Notes: generated by a model not told the origin, from the letters alone. Shown: positions 49,305 through 58,985, numbered from the stretch's first letter. The stretch is DNA of 64,000 nt from Nostoc sp. NMS2 (GCF_017115105.1 NZ_JABXKH010000038.1:1-64000), one strand, 5' to 3'. A program made the numbers and translations.

Positions 49305-50360
49305 TTATGAAGCATTCACTGTGCCGATGCGATCGCGCCCAGATGGTTGATAAAGATAAGACATATCAGGCCCATCGGGAATAATCCCACCGGGATTGAG
49401 TGGGAATAGGTTCCCGTAGTAGTCTCGCTTCACACTCTCGACATCGCAGGTGTCAGCTACACCGGGAAGCTGATATACATCGCGTAAGTAAGCTCCCAAG
49501 TTGTGATAGTCTCGAATTCGCTGCCTATTGCACTTAAACAAACCGTAGTAGGCACTATCAAACCTAAACAACGTCGTGAATAAACGGACATCTGCAAGCG
49601 TGAGATTGTCTCCACATAAATATCGACTAGTTTGCAATGCAATGTCAATCTCATCAAGAGTCGCAAACAGTTCATTACAAGCTTGATTGTATGCTTCTTG
49701 GGTTTGGGCAAAACCGCAGCGATACACACCGTTATTTACCGCGTGATAAATTTTCTCATTCCACCAGTCAATTTTCTCTTTGAGTGCTTCTGGGTAAAGA
49801 TTCAGTGTGGGATTGTTGGCGAACTCGTTAAATTCCGAGTTCAGCATAACGATAATCTCTGAACTCTCATTATTAACGATCGCTTTTGTTTGGTTGTCCC
49901 ATAAAATTGGAACTGTAGAGCGTCCACTGTAACCAGGTTCTGCCAGTTGATAAAATTCAGCTAGTGTACGACAACCTTCTTCTTCTTCGTTGAATATCCA
50001 ACCGCCTTCAATGGGAGAGGGAGAGACGATACATACTGATATTACCGCTTCGAGTTTTTTGAGCGATCGCACAACTAGGGTTCGATGCGCCCAAGGACAA
50101 CCCAACCCAACATATAATTTGTAGCGTCCTGCTGCTGGTGGGTGTGGATTTCCTTCTTCTGTGCCAATGAACTTGCGAAACTGGCTATTAGGACGAATAT
50201 ATGCTCCTGACTGATTGCTAGGAGCAAGCTTTGACATCATTATCTGCCACATAGTCGTCCAGACAAACTTTCCCAGCCAGATGATGAGCTTCGGAGGGAG
50301 TGTCCTCCCCTTTTTCTTTGGGAGATTTTTTTCGTCATCCATCGGAGTCGAGTTGCTCAT
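49305..50360 (-). CDS. Glutathionyl-hydroquinone reductase (Xi-class GST, ECM4/YqjG)
   Basis: From ATG 50360 the product has 351 residues; an upstream start at 50405 adds 15. The thioredoxin-like N-domain has GLGCPWAHRTLVVRSL with the catalytic Cys, then STVPILWDNQTKAIVNNESS (glutathione site). The all-alpha C-domain has GVYRCGFAQTQEAYNQACNE and LTLADVRLFTTLFRFDSAYY. The enzyme reduces glutathionyl-hydroquinones to hydroquinones with glutathione. A hydrophobic stretch PKLIIWLGKFVWTTMWQIMM near residue 20 is unusual for a soluble GST and may contact membrane. Confidence 0.9.
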   Translation of the reverse strand: MSNSTPMDDEKNLPKKKGRTLPPKLIIWLGKFVWTTMWQIMMSKLAPSNQSGAYIRPNSQFRKFIGTEEGNPHPPAAGRYKLYVGLGCPWAHRTLVVRSLKKLEAVISVCIVSPSPIEGGWIFNEEEEGCRTLAEFYQLAEPGYSGRSTVPILWDNQTKAIVNNESSEIIVMLNSEFNEFANNPTLNLYPEALKEKIDWWNEKIYHAVNNGVYRCGFAQTQEAYNQACNELFATLDEIDIALQTSRYLCGDNLTLADVRLFTTLFRFDSAYYGLFKCNRQRIRDYHNLGAYLRDVYQLPGVADTCDVESVKRDYYGNLFPLNPGGIIPDGPDMSYLYQPSGRDRIGTVNAS

Positions 50361-50405
50361 GGTGACAATCTTGCTTTGGGAATTCTTACAAGCTAATGGT
50401 ATCAA

Positions 50406-50958
50406 ACTTGCGATCGCTTTGCTACATCTATAACCAAGTAACTATTGCTTTCCTAAAAAACTGCTTACTCTCCCGAATTTAACTTGTGTATCTGCTGTAA
50501 TAAATTGTCAATTAATTTAGTAAAAGGCTTAATCAAGATGGAGAAATTTTTTGATTTTCTTACTTATGTACCCTGTATCACATCACACCATGAATTACAA
50601 GTTTAATGTCAATAAGCAATAGTATTTAAAACCTAGTCACAAATCTATTTTGGAAACACAATTTTTAAGCCAGCGATACCTCATGCCAAGCCCGGAAATG
50701 TCTATGTGTTATAGATTACAGTATTGCTCATCCTTGCTGCAAGAACCCAGTATAGGGATTAATTCAATACTAAACAGCAGGGATAATTTATAGCATAATT
50801 ACTATTGACTAAACGAATTTTACTTGAACTTGTTAATAACGATATCATATCTTCATATCGTTAATAAGTATAAAGAAATCTTCCTATAGGTATAAGTTTA
50901 GGAATAAATTACTTAAAGAAGAAAAAATAAAATTTACGTAGAACTAATTGTAAATAAA
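50406..50958. other. Intergenic, nothing recognised
   Basis: AT-rich DNA between divergent genes. It presumably holds both promoters. A GATATCATATCTTCATATCG stretch near 50840 has local ATATC symmetry about 115 bp upstream of the copper-oxidase start. No repeat element was found. Confidence 0.4.
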
Positions 50959-52446
50959 GTGACTCAAACTAACAACAAAAATAACCTTCTAGAGGAAACA
51001 GATTTAGGGACTTTCATAGCTCAGGCTACTACTACAGACAAATGGCAAGTATTGTCGTACAAAGCCCCAATCCTACCCATACATGCCGCCCTCCTTCGTA
51101 CTGGTAAGATATTCTTATTCTGTGGTTCAGGTAACGATCCCGCTCGGTTAAATACTCCCTATAACAGTGTGGTTTGGGATGTAAACAAGGGAACCTTTAC
51201 CTATCAAGCACCTCCATTGGATAGTAATAATCAACCTATTGACCTTTTTTGCGCTGGTCACTCCTTCCGCTCTGAGGGTCTGTTAATGGTTGCGGGTGGA
51301 ACTCTGCGCTATGATCCCTTTTATGGTTCACCCTCGGCTCTACTATTTGATCCCATTACCGAGAAATGGGTCAAGATCCCATCAATGAATAATGGCCGCT
51401 GGTATCCTACTGTGTTAACACTAGGTAGCGGTCGAATCTTTGCACTGTCTGGGCTGGATAAAGATGGCAACCTCAACAGACAACCAGAAATTTATTCTGT
51501 GACATTTGCAAATGGTTGGAATGCTTTTCCCACAACTAGTCCCTTTCCGGCATACGCACAGCTGTTTCTACTAAGTAGCGGGAAAATTTTTTACTCAGGT
51601 GCCCAGATGGGCGGTAATTCTGGAGTAGCGCCGACTATAATAACCCTGCCAGAGACATTTACCCAATCCATTACAGAAAAAGTGGTGCCAGGACTGCAAG
51701 ACCCAGGTTTTGGTAATCAAGGTGCTAGTGTGCTTTTACCACCTGCACAAGACCAAAAAGTTATGATTATCGGTGGGGGTAGTAGTACTACAGCAACAAA
51801 CAGGGTAAATATTGTAGATTTAAAAGCTACTAATCCAACTTACGTAGCAGCAAAGTCTCTAAATTATGCTCGGATGCATCATAGCGCTGTTTTGTTGCCC
51901 GATCGCACAGTGTTTGTTTGTAATGGTAGCAAAATGAGTGAGGACACAACACAATCAATGCTGCCAGCAGAAATCTACAATCCAGCCACAAACACCTGGA
52001 CAGTAGTAGCTAAACAAACTGTCCCCCGCGTATATCACTCCGTGGCCTTGCTGCTGCCAGATGGTAGGGTAGTTGCAGCTGGGGGGAACCCTCAACGGAC
52101 TGTCAATGAACTGCGATTAGAAATTTATAGTCCTGCATATATGTCGCGCTCACGACCAATTATTCAGAGCGCTCCTCAAACATTGAGCTACGGACTGCAA
52201 TTTACGATTCAGACACCCCAGGCTGGGAATATTAAATGGGTTAGTCTGATTAGACCAATGGCAACCACTCATTCCTGCGATACAGAACAAAGGATAGTCG
52301 ATGTGCCAATTAATTCCAGAAACTCTACTTCTCTAAATGTCACGGTAACAAACAATCGAAACATAGCGCCACCAGGTTGGTACATGCTTTTTATTAGTGA
52401 CAACAATGGGACACCTTCAGTAGCAACCTGGACGCGAATATCTTAG
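50959..52446 (+). CDS. Radical copper oxidase-like protein (galactose/glyoxal oxidase family)
   Basis: The 495-residue protein (GTG start) has kelch-like blades and a C-terminal DUF1929 domain (SRPIIQSAPQTLSYGLQFTI). All residues expected for the copper-radical site are present: Cys98 in DLFCAGHS and Tyr149 in GRWYPT (the cross-linked Cys-Tyr pair), Tyr359-His360 in RVYHSVALLLPDG, and His438 in TTHSCDTEQR. Such enzymes oxidise primary alcohols or aldehydes to the next level and make H2O2. No signal peptide is obvious, unlike most secreted members. It is followed 48 bp downstream by a Tat-exported protein. Confidence 0.88.
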   Translation: MTQTNNKNNLLEETDLGTFIAQATTTDKWQVLSYKAPILPIHAALLRTGKIFLFCGSGNDPARLNTPYNSVVWDVNKGTFTYQAPPLDSNNQPIDLFCAGHSFRSEGLLMVAGGTLRYDPFYGSPSALLFDPITEKWVKIPSMNNGRWYPTVLTLGSGRIFALSGLDKDGNLNRQPEIYSVTFANGWNAFPTTSPFPAYAQLFLLSSGKIFYSGAQMGGNSGVAPTIITLPETFTQSITEKVVPGLQDPGFGNQGASVLLPPAQDQKVMIIGGGSSTTATNRVNIVDLKATNPTYVAAKSLNYARMHHSAVLLPDRTVFVCNGSKMSEDTTQSMLPAEIYNPATNTWTVVAKQTVPRVYHSVALLLPDGRVVAAGGNPQRTVNELRLEIYSPAYMSRSRPIIQSAPQTLSYGLQFTIQTPQAGNIKWVSLIRPMATTHSCDTEQRIVDVPINSRNSTSLNVTVTNNRNIAPPGWYMLFISDNNGTPSVATWTRIS

Positions 52447-52494
52447 CCTTACCCGTTTAACTTAATAAAAGTCATTAATTCTAGGGGTGGAAAT

Positions 52495-53442
52495 ATGAAT
52501 CACAAGCTCTCACGTCGGCAGTTTGGTCAGTTGGTACTTGCTGGAACTGTAGTATCTGGGCTTAGTTATCTAACCAACAAAACCTTAGCCCAAACACCAA
52601 GTTTAAATTCAAGTTTAAATAATATTATCGGTATAGGTTCTAGCTCTATCATCACCACAGACAAAACGGTTATTCCAGAGGTAAACACCACTGAATTAGA
52701 TAGCACTGCCCCAAACAATCTATCCACAGATATTAAGCCTGTAGGACTTGTTTTGCAATCCTTAACCACAGGAAATAATCAGTTACTTGCGGATAAAAGT
52801 ACGCCTCTATTAGAGCCTAATGAGATATTAAGTGGCTTCACTTCTTTAAGCGATGGCACACTTGTTGTAGCCATTACTCCTGTTACGACTAGTAGGAGAC
52901 GGGCAACACCGACTCGGATTACATTTTTGGGTACGCCTGTAAAAACTTTGATAGTCTCAGGACTTAAACAGAATCAACAGCTTGGGAGCTTGCTAGGTAC
53001 TAATGATGGGCGACTCATCGGCTTAGTAGGTAAAAAGAACGGTACACCACCGATTGTATTAGTAGATATTAACCTTCAAACAGGAGAAATAAGTTCTATT
53101 AGTAAGGTTAGATTCCCGAACGATGAGCGAGTCAGCAATCTAGCTGAGTGTCCAGATGGAAAACTCTATACTTCTTTAGTTGGATTCAATGGTGATACAA
53201 CTTTGGTGCAGCTAGATTCAAATCAAAAAAAGCCGATCAGACTGGCACAATTGAAAGTTGACGATAAAGAATGGAATAATGGCTTACAAAGCTTAGTTTG
53301 CTCTGCAACAGGTCAACTCCTTGCCTTTGGAGCTATGAGGTATGAAACACCTAATGCTGTGTATAGCGTAGATAAGAACACTGGAAACATGACTCGGCTA
53401 CAAGACTTTAACGCTACTCAGATTACGGTTACTCGTGGGTAG
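52495..53442 (+). CDS. Tat-exported beta-propeller-like protein
   Basis: The 315-residue protein begins with a twin-arginine signal (LSRRQFGQLVLAGTVVSGLS, cleavage near TLAQ). The mature part consists of short repeated beta segments (LVLQSLTTGNNQLLA, LSGFTSLSDGTLVVAIT, LGSLLGTNDGRLIGLVG, LAECPDGKLYTSLVGF), like a small propeller. No catalytic motif is seen. It starts 48 bp after the copper-oxidase-like gene on the same strand, so the two are probably an operon. It could be a partner in the periplasm, but its function is unknown. Confidence 0.75.
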   Translation: MNHKLSRRQFGQLVLAGTVVSGLSYLTNKTLAQTPSLNSSLNNIIGIGSSSIITTDKTVIPEVNTTELDSTAPNNLSTDIKPVGLVLQSLTTGNNQLLADKSTPLLEPNEILSGFTSLSDGTLVVAITPVTTSRRRATPTRITFLGTPVKTLIVSGLKQNQQLGSLLGTNDGRLIGLVGKKNGTPPIVLVDINLQTGEISSISKVRFPNDERVSNLAECPDGKLYTSLVGFNGDTTLVQLDSNQKKPIRLAQLKVDDKEWNNGLQSLVCSATGQLLAFGAMRYETPNAVYSVDKNTGNMTRLQDFNATQITVTRG

Positions 53443-53626
53443 AAGAGATTGAGCCGATATCTAGCAAAAAAGTACTAAGATTTCATTTTGTCTTGAGGGC
53501 TTTTTATTGGCATCGATTTGTAAGCTGTTGCGCCTTTAATTTTAAGTCGTGGGTCTGAATCCCCGACTGATTGATTCTGACCAGAGGCAGAGGTTCTCCG
53601 GCTCTGCTCCTGAATTCTTCTTCAAT

Positions 53627-54559
53627 CTAATCTCCAACAGATGCCTTTTCCTTAAGAAACGCATCAAATGTAAACCTATCGGGTAGTGAAGTTTGTGCGC
53701 CTGGTTTTGTCGTTGCTAAAGCACCTGCTGCTGCACCCCAAACAACTGCTTGATGTAAAGAAAGTCCTGCAAAAAGTGCCGCCGTCAAGCCGCCATTAAA
53801 AGCATCGCCAGCAGCTACTGTGTCAACTGCATGAACCAGAAACGCAGGTACAAAAAACTTTTCCTCAGCAGTTGCACAAAAAACACCTTTAGCACCCAGT
53901 TTAACGATCGCACATTTCACACCCCGTTGTAATAAAACTTCGGCTGCCTTTGCCGCTTGTTCCTCTCCATGCACAGGAAAACCCACCAACTGCGCGGCTT
54001 CAACTTCATTCGGTGTAATAATGTCCACTAATGGGTAAAGTTCATCTGGAAAATCAGATTGTGCAGGTGCTGGATCGAGAATTACCCTGATTTTGGTTTT
54101 TTTTGCGGCTTTAGCGGCTGCAACCACCGCAGTAATCGGAATTTCTAATTGTAAAAGCAGTGTTGTAGCTTCTGGTAATAACTGGGACAATCGTTCTACA
54201 TCTTCTTGATTAACACGCCCGTTTGCACCAGGAATTACAATAATTTGATTTTCACCAGCATGATTTACGGCGATAATGGCGACTCCAGAACTAACAGTCT
54301 TATCAACGAAAATATTGCCAATTTGCACACCAGATGCTTGCAAATTGTTGACAAGTTCCACACCAAAATCGTCTGCACCTACACGCCCCACCATTTGGGT
54401 AGGAATTCCCAGTTTTGCTAATGCTACGGCTTGATTTGCTCCTTTACCTCCAGAAACTTTAAAAAATTCTTCTCCTAGCAACGTTTCTCCGGCAACTGGC
54501 AACCGAGGTGTTGTTGCTACCAAATCTATATTTATGCTGCCGAAAACGATAATGCTCAT
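53627..54559 (-). CDS. rbsK: Ribokinase
   Basis: The 310-residue PfkB-family kinase phosphorylates ribose at O5. It shows the N-terminal signature GSINIDLVATTPRLPVAGET, GGKGANQAVALAKLG (sugar site) and the C-terminal DTVAAGDAFNGGLTAALFAG with the catalytic Asp and the anion-hole glycines. EVEAAQLVG and LGAKGVFC are typical of the ATP region. The length is usual for RbsK. No ribose transporter is adjacent, so it may salvage ribose from nucleosides. Confidence 0.93.
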   Translation of the reverse strand: MSIIVFGSINIDLVATTPRLPVAGETLLGEEFFKVSGGKGANQAVALAKLGIPTQMVGRVGADDFGVELVNNLQASGVQIGNIFVDKTVSSGVAIIAVNHAGENQIIVIPGANGRVNQEDVERLSQLLPEATTLLLQLEIPITAVVAAAKAAKKTKIRVILDPAPAQSDFPDELYPLVDIITPNEVEAAQLVGFPVHGEEQAAKAAEVLLQRGVKCAIVKLGAKGVFCATAEEKFFVPAFLVHAVDTVAAGDAFNGGLTAALFAGLSLHQAVVWGAAAGALATTKPGAQTSLPDRFTFDAFLKEKASVGD

Positions 54560-54627
54560 TTTTGTTGATATTTAAAGTCAATCTGTTAAGCTAATCAGCA
54601 TTCAAGTTGCATAATCAAGGCGCTCAT

Positions 54628-54789
54628 GGGGAGCATCCACTTTTGGCGGATTGCCCTCAGACTAGAAGTCTGGGGCTATACAAACCAAACCCGCCTTCGC
54701 GGGTTTCAGAGAGTCCGCGAAGGCGGACTTCGTTTGTGTAGCCGCGATTTCCAATCGCCCGGTGTTTCTTCCAAAAGTGGATGCTCCCC
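54628..54789. mobile_element. 162-bp MITE with GGGGAGCATCCAC ends and 6-bp target duplication
   Basis: Ends are GGGGAGCATCCACTTTTGG and its exact inverted copy. GCTCAT flanks both sides (54622-54627 and 54790-54795). The inside is a chain of hairpins (CAGACTAGAAGTCTG, CCCGCCTTCGCGGG, GTCCGCGAAGGCGGAC). Confidence 0.88.
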
Positions 54790-54887
54790 GCTCATGTTGC
54801 CCACCCCACAAGATATTGAGAAAATTTTAATATGCAAATTAGATGTATTTTAGCTTATCTCATCTTAACTGTTACCTGATAACAATC

Positions 54888-55033
54888 CTGACTTTTCACG
54901 GTATCTGGAAAACCTCTCTCTAAATCTCTCTCCTAGAAGGAGAGAGACTTTGAATTTTCCCCCCTTCCCGCATCGGGAAGGGGGCTAGGGGGTTAGGTTT
55001 TCGTGGGCTTTTCCACATGACCTGAATTGTCAG
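54888..55033. mobile_element. 146-bp MITE, family A copy 3, with 9-bp target duplication
   Basis: Inserted in the opposite orientation to the copies at 31249 and 42434. It begins CTGACTTTTCACGGTATCTG and ends with a diverged arm closing in GTCAG. ATAACAATC flanks both sides (54879-54887 and 55034-55042). The right flank overlaps the mntH stop codon, so the element landed exactly at the gene's end. Confidence 0.88.
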
Positions 55034-55040
55034 ATAACAA

Positions 55041-56348
55041 TCACCCCAAAATACTTTGTAATAGCAACCAAACATTTAAACCTACGATAACAATAGCAAC
55101 TAACCAGGCTAAAGATTTTAACCATAATGGATTTACAAACTCACCCATCAAGCGGCGATTACTCGTAAACATCACCAATGGAATCACTGCAAATGGTAAT
55201 TGTAAGCTGAGGATAACTTGGCTGAAAACTATCAGGCTGCTTGTACTATTCTCACCAAAAATAATGATAGTAATTAACGCTGGAATGATGGCAATCAGAC
55301 GGGTTATTAAACGGCGTAACCAAGATGGAAAGCGAAATTGCAAAAAGCCTTCCATAACAATTTGTCCTGCCAGAGTTGCAGTTAGCGTTGAACTTTGCCC
55401 AGAGGCAAGTAAGGCAATACCAAAAATAGCACTGGCAAAACTAACTCCTAATAATGGTGAGAGTAATTTATAAGCATCTTGAATTTCTGCCACCTGCTGA
55501 TTACCAGAAAAATGAAATGTCGCGGCAGACACAATTAAAATTGCTGAATTTATAAATAGTGCTAAAGATAAAGCAAAAGTTGAATCTATTGTGCCAAACT
55601 TAATTGCTTCCCATCTTTTTTCAGTATTAGGCTGCCAATTACGGGTTTGTACAATTGAGGAGTGTAAATATAAGTTGTGAGGCATCACTGTTGCCCCTAA
55701 AATACCAATAGCAATGTAGAGCATTTCTGGATTTTGTAAAATCTCTTTCTTGGGCAGATATCCCAATAAAATCCCCCCCATATCAGGGCGAGAAAACAGA
55801 ATTTCTGCTGTAAAACAGATACCTACTGTTGCTACTAGCATTATTATTAGGGCTTCTGTATAGCGAAAGCCTTTATTTTGCAGGAATAACAATACCAAAA
55901 CATCCACTGCTGTGATGCAAACACCCCATACTAAGGGAATACCGAATAAAAGTTGTAGTGCGATCGCACTTCCTAGTAGTTCTGCTAAATCACAAGCTGC
56001 GATCGCAATTTCACACAGTACCCACAAACAAAAACTTACCTTTGGACTGAAATAATCTCGACAAGCCTGTGCTAAATCTCGCCCTGTAGCAACTCCCAAA
56101 CGTACACATAGTGATTGCAGCAATATTGCCATTAGGTTCGACAATAGGATCACTGTTAATAGAGTATACCCAAACTTTGACCCCCCAGCAATGTCTGTTG
56201 CCCAATTTCCCGGATCAATGTACCCCACTGAAACCAGATACCCTGGCCCTGTATAAGCCATCATCTTGCGCCAAAAGCTGCTGCTGTTAGGAACTCGAAT
56301 ACTGCGGTGAACCTCTGGTAAGCTAGGTTTGTTTTCTGGTGGAGTCAT
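55041..56348 (-). CDS. Nramp divalent metal transporter (MntH type)
   Basis: The 435-residue protein has about eleven membrane spans. The metal site of TM1 is in SVGYIDPGNWATDIAGGSKF (Asp-Pro-Gly-Asn), and the TM6 motif is GATVMPHNLYLHSS (Met-Pro-His). It imports Mn2+ or Fe2+ with protons across the inner membrane by family knowledge. The stop codon borders a MITE. Manganese is in high demand for photosystem II. No metal regulator is adjacent. Symbol mntH would fit, but the metal specificity is not proven by sequence. Confidence 0.94.
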   Translation of the reverse strand: MTPPENKPSLPEVHRSIRVPNSSSFWRKMMAYTGPGYLVSVGYIDPGNWATDIAGGSKFGYTLLTVILLSNLMAILLQSLCVRLGVATGRDLAQACRDYFSPKVSFCLWVLCEIAIAACDLAELLGSAIALQLLFGIPLVWGVCITAVDVLVLLFLQNKGFRYTEALIIMLVATVGICFTAEILFSRPDMGGILLGYLPKKEILQNPEMLYIAIGILGATVMPHNLYLHSSIVQTRNWQPNTEKRWEAIKFGTIDSTFALSLALFINSAILIVSAATFHFSGNQQVAEIQDAYKLLSPLLGVSFASAIFGIALLASGQSSTLTATLAGQIVMEGFLQFRFPSWLRRLITRLIAIIPALITIIIFGENSTSSLIVFSQVILSLQLPFAVIPLVMFTSNRRLMGEFVNPLWLKSLAWLVAIVIVGLNVWLLLQSILG

Positions 56349-56519
56349 TTACTTTGCCATGAAATCTTCTCATATTCTTTTCATAATCTCATGAAATATA
56401 GAATAAACATCAACCTTTAGGTGAGTATGGATAAATCACTTGGGTTGGTGATATTTTGCCTTGGAAAATACCCCCTAACTTCTGGTTTTAAAGGGTTATA
56501 CCAATTCTGTATGAAGATG

Positions 56520-56640
56520 CAATACCTTCGCCAAATCAAAAAATGTCTCGATTCGTAGGTTGGGTTGAGGCACGAAACCCAACAAATACGTTGGGTTTTG
56601 CTTCGCTCAACCCAACCTACAAAAAATGGCGAAGGTATTG
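56520..56640. mobile_element. 121-bp MITE with CAATACCTTCGCCA ends and 6-bp target duplication
   Basis: Ends are CAATACCTTCGCCA and the inverted TGGCGAAGGTATTG. AAGATG flanks both sides (56514-56519 and 56641-56646). The inside is a GTAGGTTGGGTTGAGG...CCCAACCTAC palindrome. One end (CAATACCTTCGCCATTTTTT) also occurs alone near 31191. The rest of the gap 56349-56883 has a CCGCCTACGGCGGG hairpin near 56690. Confidence 0.85.
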
Positions 56641-56883
56641 AAGATGCACAGAATATTAAACGAACCGCCCTCCGGGTTCACAGTCGCCTACGGCGGGAAA
56701 CCCGCCTACAGCGCTGATTCACCAAGTACGCCAAGAATAGAGAGTTACTCATTTAGTGCAGCTTCACATTAAATTGGTATTAGGGGGTATCTAGCTTTCA
56801 GGTTTTCAGTGCGTAAATCCTGAAGTATTAGGTTTTACTTGTCATTGCAAATATCGATTTTGCTCTGTTAACAGCAAAATATT

Positions 56884-58572
56884 TTAGTCATTTAATTCCA
56901 TCAATTCTTTTGTTTTCAAATCAGCCGCGACAGGTTGAGAACATCTTTGGATTTGAGGAGAGATAGAGCAAATTGCATCTGTCGTTGTTTCAAAACAATT
57001 TGATAATCCAATTGTTTTTAACAATCCTGTTCGTTCTAATAGCTGTTTGACTTCGGGTTGTAAACCTGTGAGAATTAAGCGGCAATTGTGCCGTTCCAAG
57101 TCGTGGTAAATATCCTCTAAAGCTACTAACCCAGTTGTGTCCATATTTGGCACAAAGCGCAACCGGAGAATTAAATACTTCACTTCCGGTTCATCGCGGA
57201 GGAAGGTAGCAAAGCGTTCAGCAGCACCAAAAAATACGGGGCCATCTACGCGATAAACGGCAATTTCCTTACCTAATTCCAGAGGAGTACCAGGGGGAAA
57301 TACTTCGGTTTCAGGTATTTTAACTAGACTTAAATCGCTCATCCGTTTGATGAACAATGCTCCGGCTGCAATCAATCCTACTTCTACAGCGAGAACTAAA
57401 TCAAACAAGATTGTTACTAGCCAGGTGAGAATCATCACCGCAAAGTCGGAGTAGGTAGCACGCATCAATAAACCAATGGCTTCCCACTCAATCATCCGCA
57501 CGCTAACTACCATCAGAATGCCAGCAAGTGCTGCTAAAGGAATTTGTGCTGCTAGGGGTGCTAAAGTTAAAACAATAATAGCTAAAGCAACGCCGTGAAT
57601 TACCCCAGATAGTCGGGTTTTGCCGCCCGAACGAACATTGACAGCAGTCCGAGCGATCGCACCTGTTGCCGGGATGCCGCCAAAAAATGGGATAATAATA
57701 TTTGCCAATCCTTGACCAATTAATTCGCGATCGCTATTGTGTTTTTCACTCACTGTCATCCCATCAGCCACAACCGCCGACAGTAACGATTCAATACTTC
57801 CCAGTGCAGCCAAAGCCAAAGCCGGATTAATCAGTTCTCGAATCACACTAAAATCATTCCAGTGGGGAATACCTTGGGGCATTGGTAAAGATTGTGGAAT
57901 GCTGCCAATTGTAGGTACATCCAGATGAAAATAAGTTGCTATCCCCGTTGCCAACACCAACCCCACTAAAGAACCCGGTATTGTCGTATTAATCCTGGGC
58001 CATAAAATATTGGCTGCCATTACCACTGTTGCCAACCCAACAGCAGCCCAATTTAGAGCTTCTACATGGGTTAAACTTTGCCAAAGTCCCGGCAAAAAGT
58101 GTTCACTACGTGGTATTTGTAAACCAAAGAAATTATTTAATTGACCACAAAATATAATCACGGCAATACCATTGGTAAAGCCTGCCGTCACTGGATAGGG
58201 AATAAACTTCACTAGCTGTCCAAGTTTGGCAACCCCCAAGGCAATCTGGATAATTCCAGCCATCACCCCAGCAATCCAAACTTTCTCAATGCCGTACTTG
58301 GCGACAATTCCCACCAGAACCACAGCCATTGCACCTGTCGGCCCTGTAATCTGTACTGGCGAACCACCAAAAATTGCCGCGACGATTCCTGCCACAATAG
58401 CGGTATAAAGTCCCGCCTTTGGTTCCACACCACTCGCTACTGCAAAGGCTAAAGCCAAAGGCAATGCTACCACTGCTGCTGTTAGTCCACCTGTCAAATC
58501 GCCACGCAGTCCACTAAACCAGCGATTCAGACGTAAAAGCTGTGGTTCTTCGAGGATATCAGAGATTGCCAT
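56884..58572 (-). CDS. SulP family anion transporter with STAS domain
   Basis: The 562-residue protein has the SulP transmembrane core (RGDLTGGLTAAVVALPLALA, QITGPTGAMAVVLVGIVAKY, PYPVTAGFTNGIAVIIFCGQ, GLANIIIPFFGGIPATGAIA) and a C-terminal STAS domain (PEVKYLILRLRFVPNMDTTG, then LVALEDIYHDLERHN). Cyanobacterial members transport bicarbonate (BicA) or sulfate with Na+ or H+. This sequence does not match the BicA N-terminus I know, so I leave the substrate open. No low-CO2 regulator is adjacent. Confidence 0.9.
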   Translation of the reverse strand: MAISDILEEPQLLRLNRWFSGLRGDLTGGLTAAVVALPLALAFAVASGVEPKAGLYTAIVAGIVAAIFGGSPVQITGPTGAMAVVLVGIVAKYGIEKVWIAGVMAGIIQIALGVAKLGQLVKFIPYPVTAGFTNGIAVIIFCGQLNNFFGLQIPRSEHFLPGLWQSLTHVEALNWAAVGLATVVMAANILWPRINTTIPGSLVGLVLATGIATYFHLDVPTIGSIPQSLPMPQGIPHWNDFSVIRELINPALALAALGSIESLLSAVVADGMTVSEKHNSDRELIGQGLANIIIPFFGGIPATGAIARTAVNVRSGGKTRLSGVIHGVALAIIVLTLAPLAAQIPLAALAGILMVVSVRMIEWEAIGLLMRATYSDFAVMILTWLVTILFDLVLAVEVGLIAAGALFIKRMSDLSLVKIPETEVFPPGTPLELGKEIAVYRVDGPVFFGAAERFATFLRDEPEVKYLILRLRFVPNMDTTGLVALEDIYHDLERHNCRLILTGLQPEVKQLLERTGLLKTIGLSNCFETTTDAICSISPQIQRCSQPVAADLKTKELMELND

Positions 58573-58838
58573 ATTCGGTTTTAACTCTTATAGACAATTT
58601 TTTGCTGCACACATAGATGTGATATAATATGTGCCAAATTCAGCATAATACCCAAAACCTTAAAGAGCCAGGGGTAGAAGCCCCTTTATTATAGATATCT
58701 CGGAAAAAAGTCAAAATTATATTGTCATTATCATTAGTAGTAGTCTGTCAATAAATAATTGATGGATAAATCCCCCGTAGAGACGGCGATTTATCGCGTC
58801 TTTGCGTCTTTAACCGTCAAAATGAATTTGACAGACTA

Positions 58839-58943
58839 GTACAGCGCGGCGTAAATAAACCACCCATTCCAAATCAATGAAACCCTTACGGTACAGCAAT
58901 TACGAATTACGAATTACGAATTACGAATTACGCCCTGCGGTAC
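58839..58943. mobile_element. 105-bp MITE, inverted second copy of the element inside brnT
   Basis: Same ends as 12583-12694, TA on both sides within CTAG, five heptamers (58898-58932) instead of six. It lies about 40 bp upstream of the ABC exporter start, so it may carry or disturb its promoter. The remaining gap 58573-58838 has no gene. Confidence 0.88.
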
Positions 58944-58985
58944 TAGTAGTTTGTAGAGTGCAGTCTTCAAGAATTCACTCTCAGT

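Noticed and set aside
55027..55473. 148-codon plus-strand frame antisense to the Nramp transporter
   Set aside because: Shadow of the real gene; no ribosome binding site.
56884..58572. Naming the SulP transporter bicA
   Set aside because: The N-terminal and first transmembrane residues differ from the BicA sequence I know, and other SulP proteins transport sulfate, so no symbol was given.
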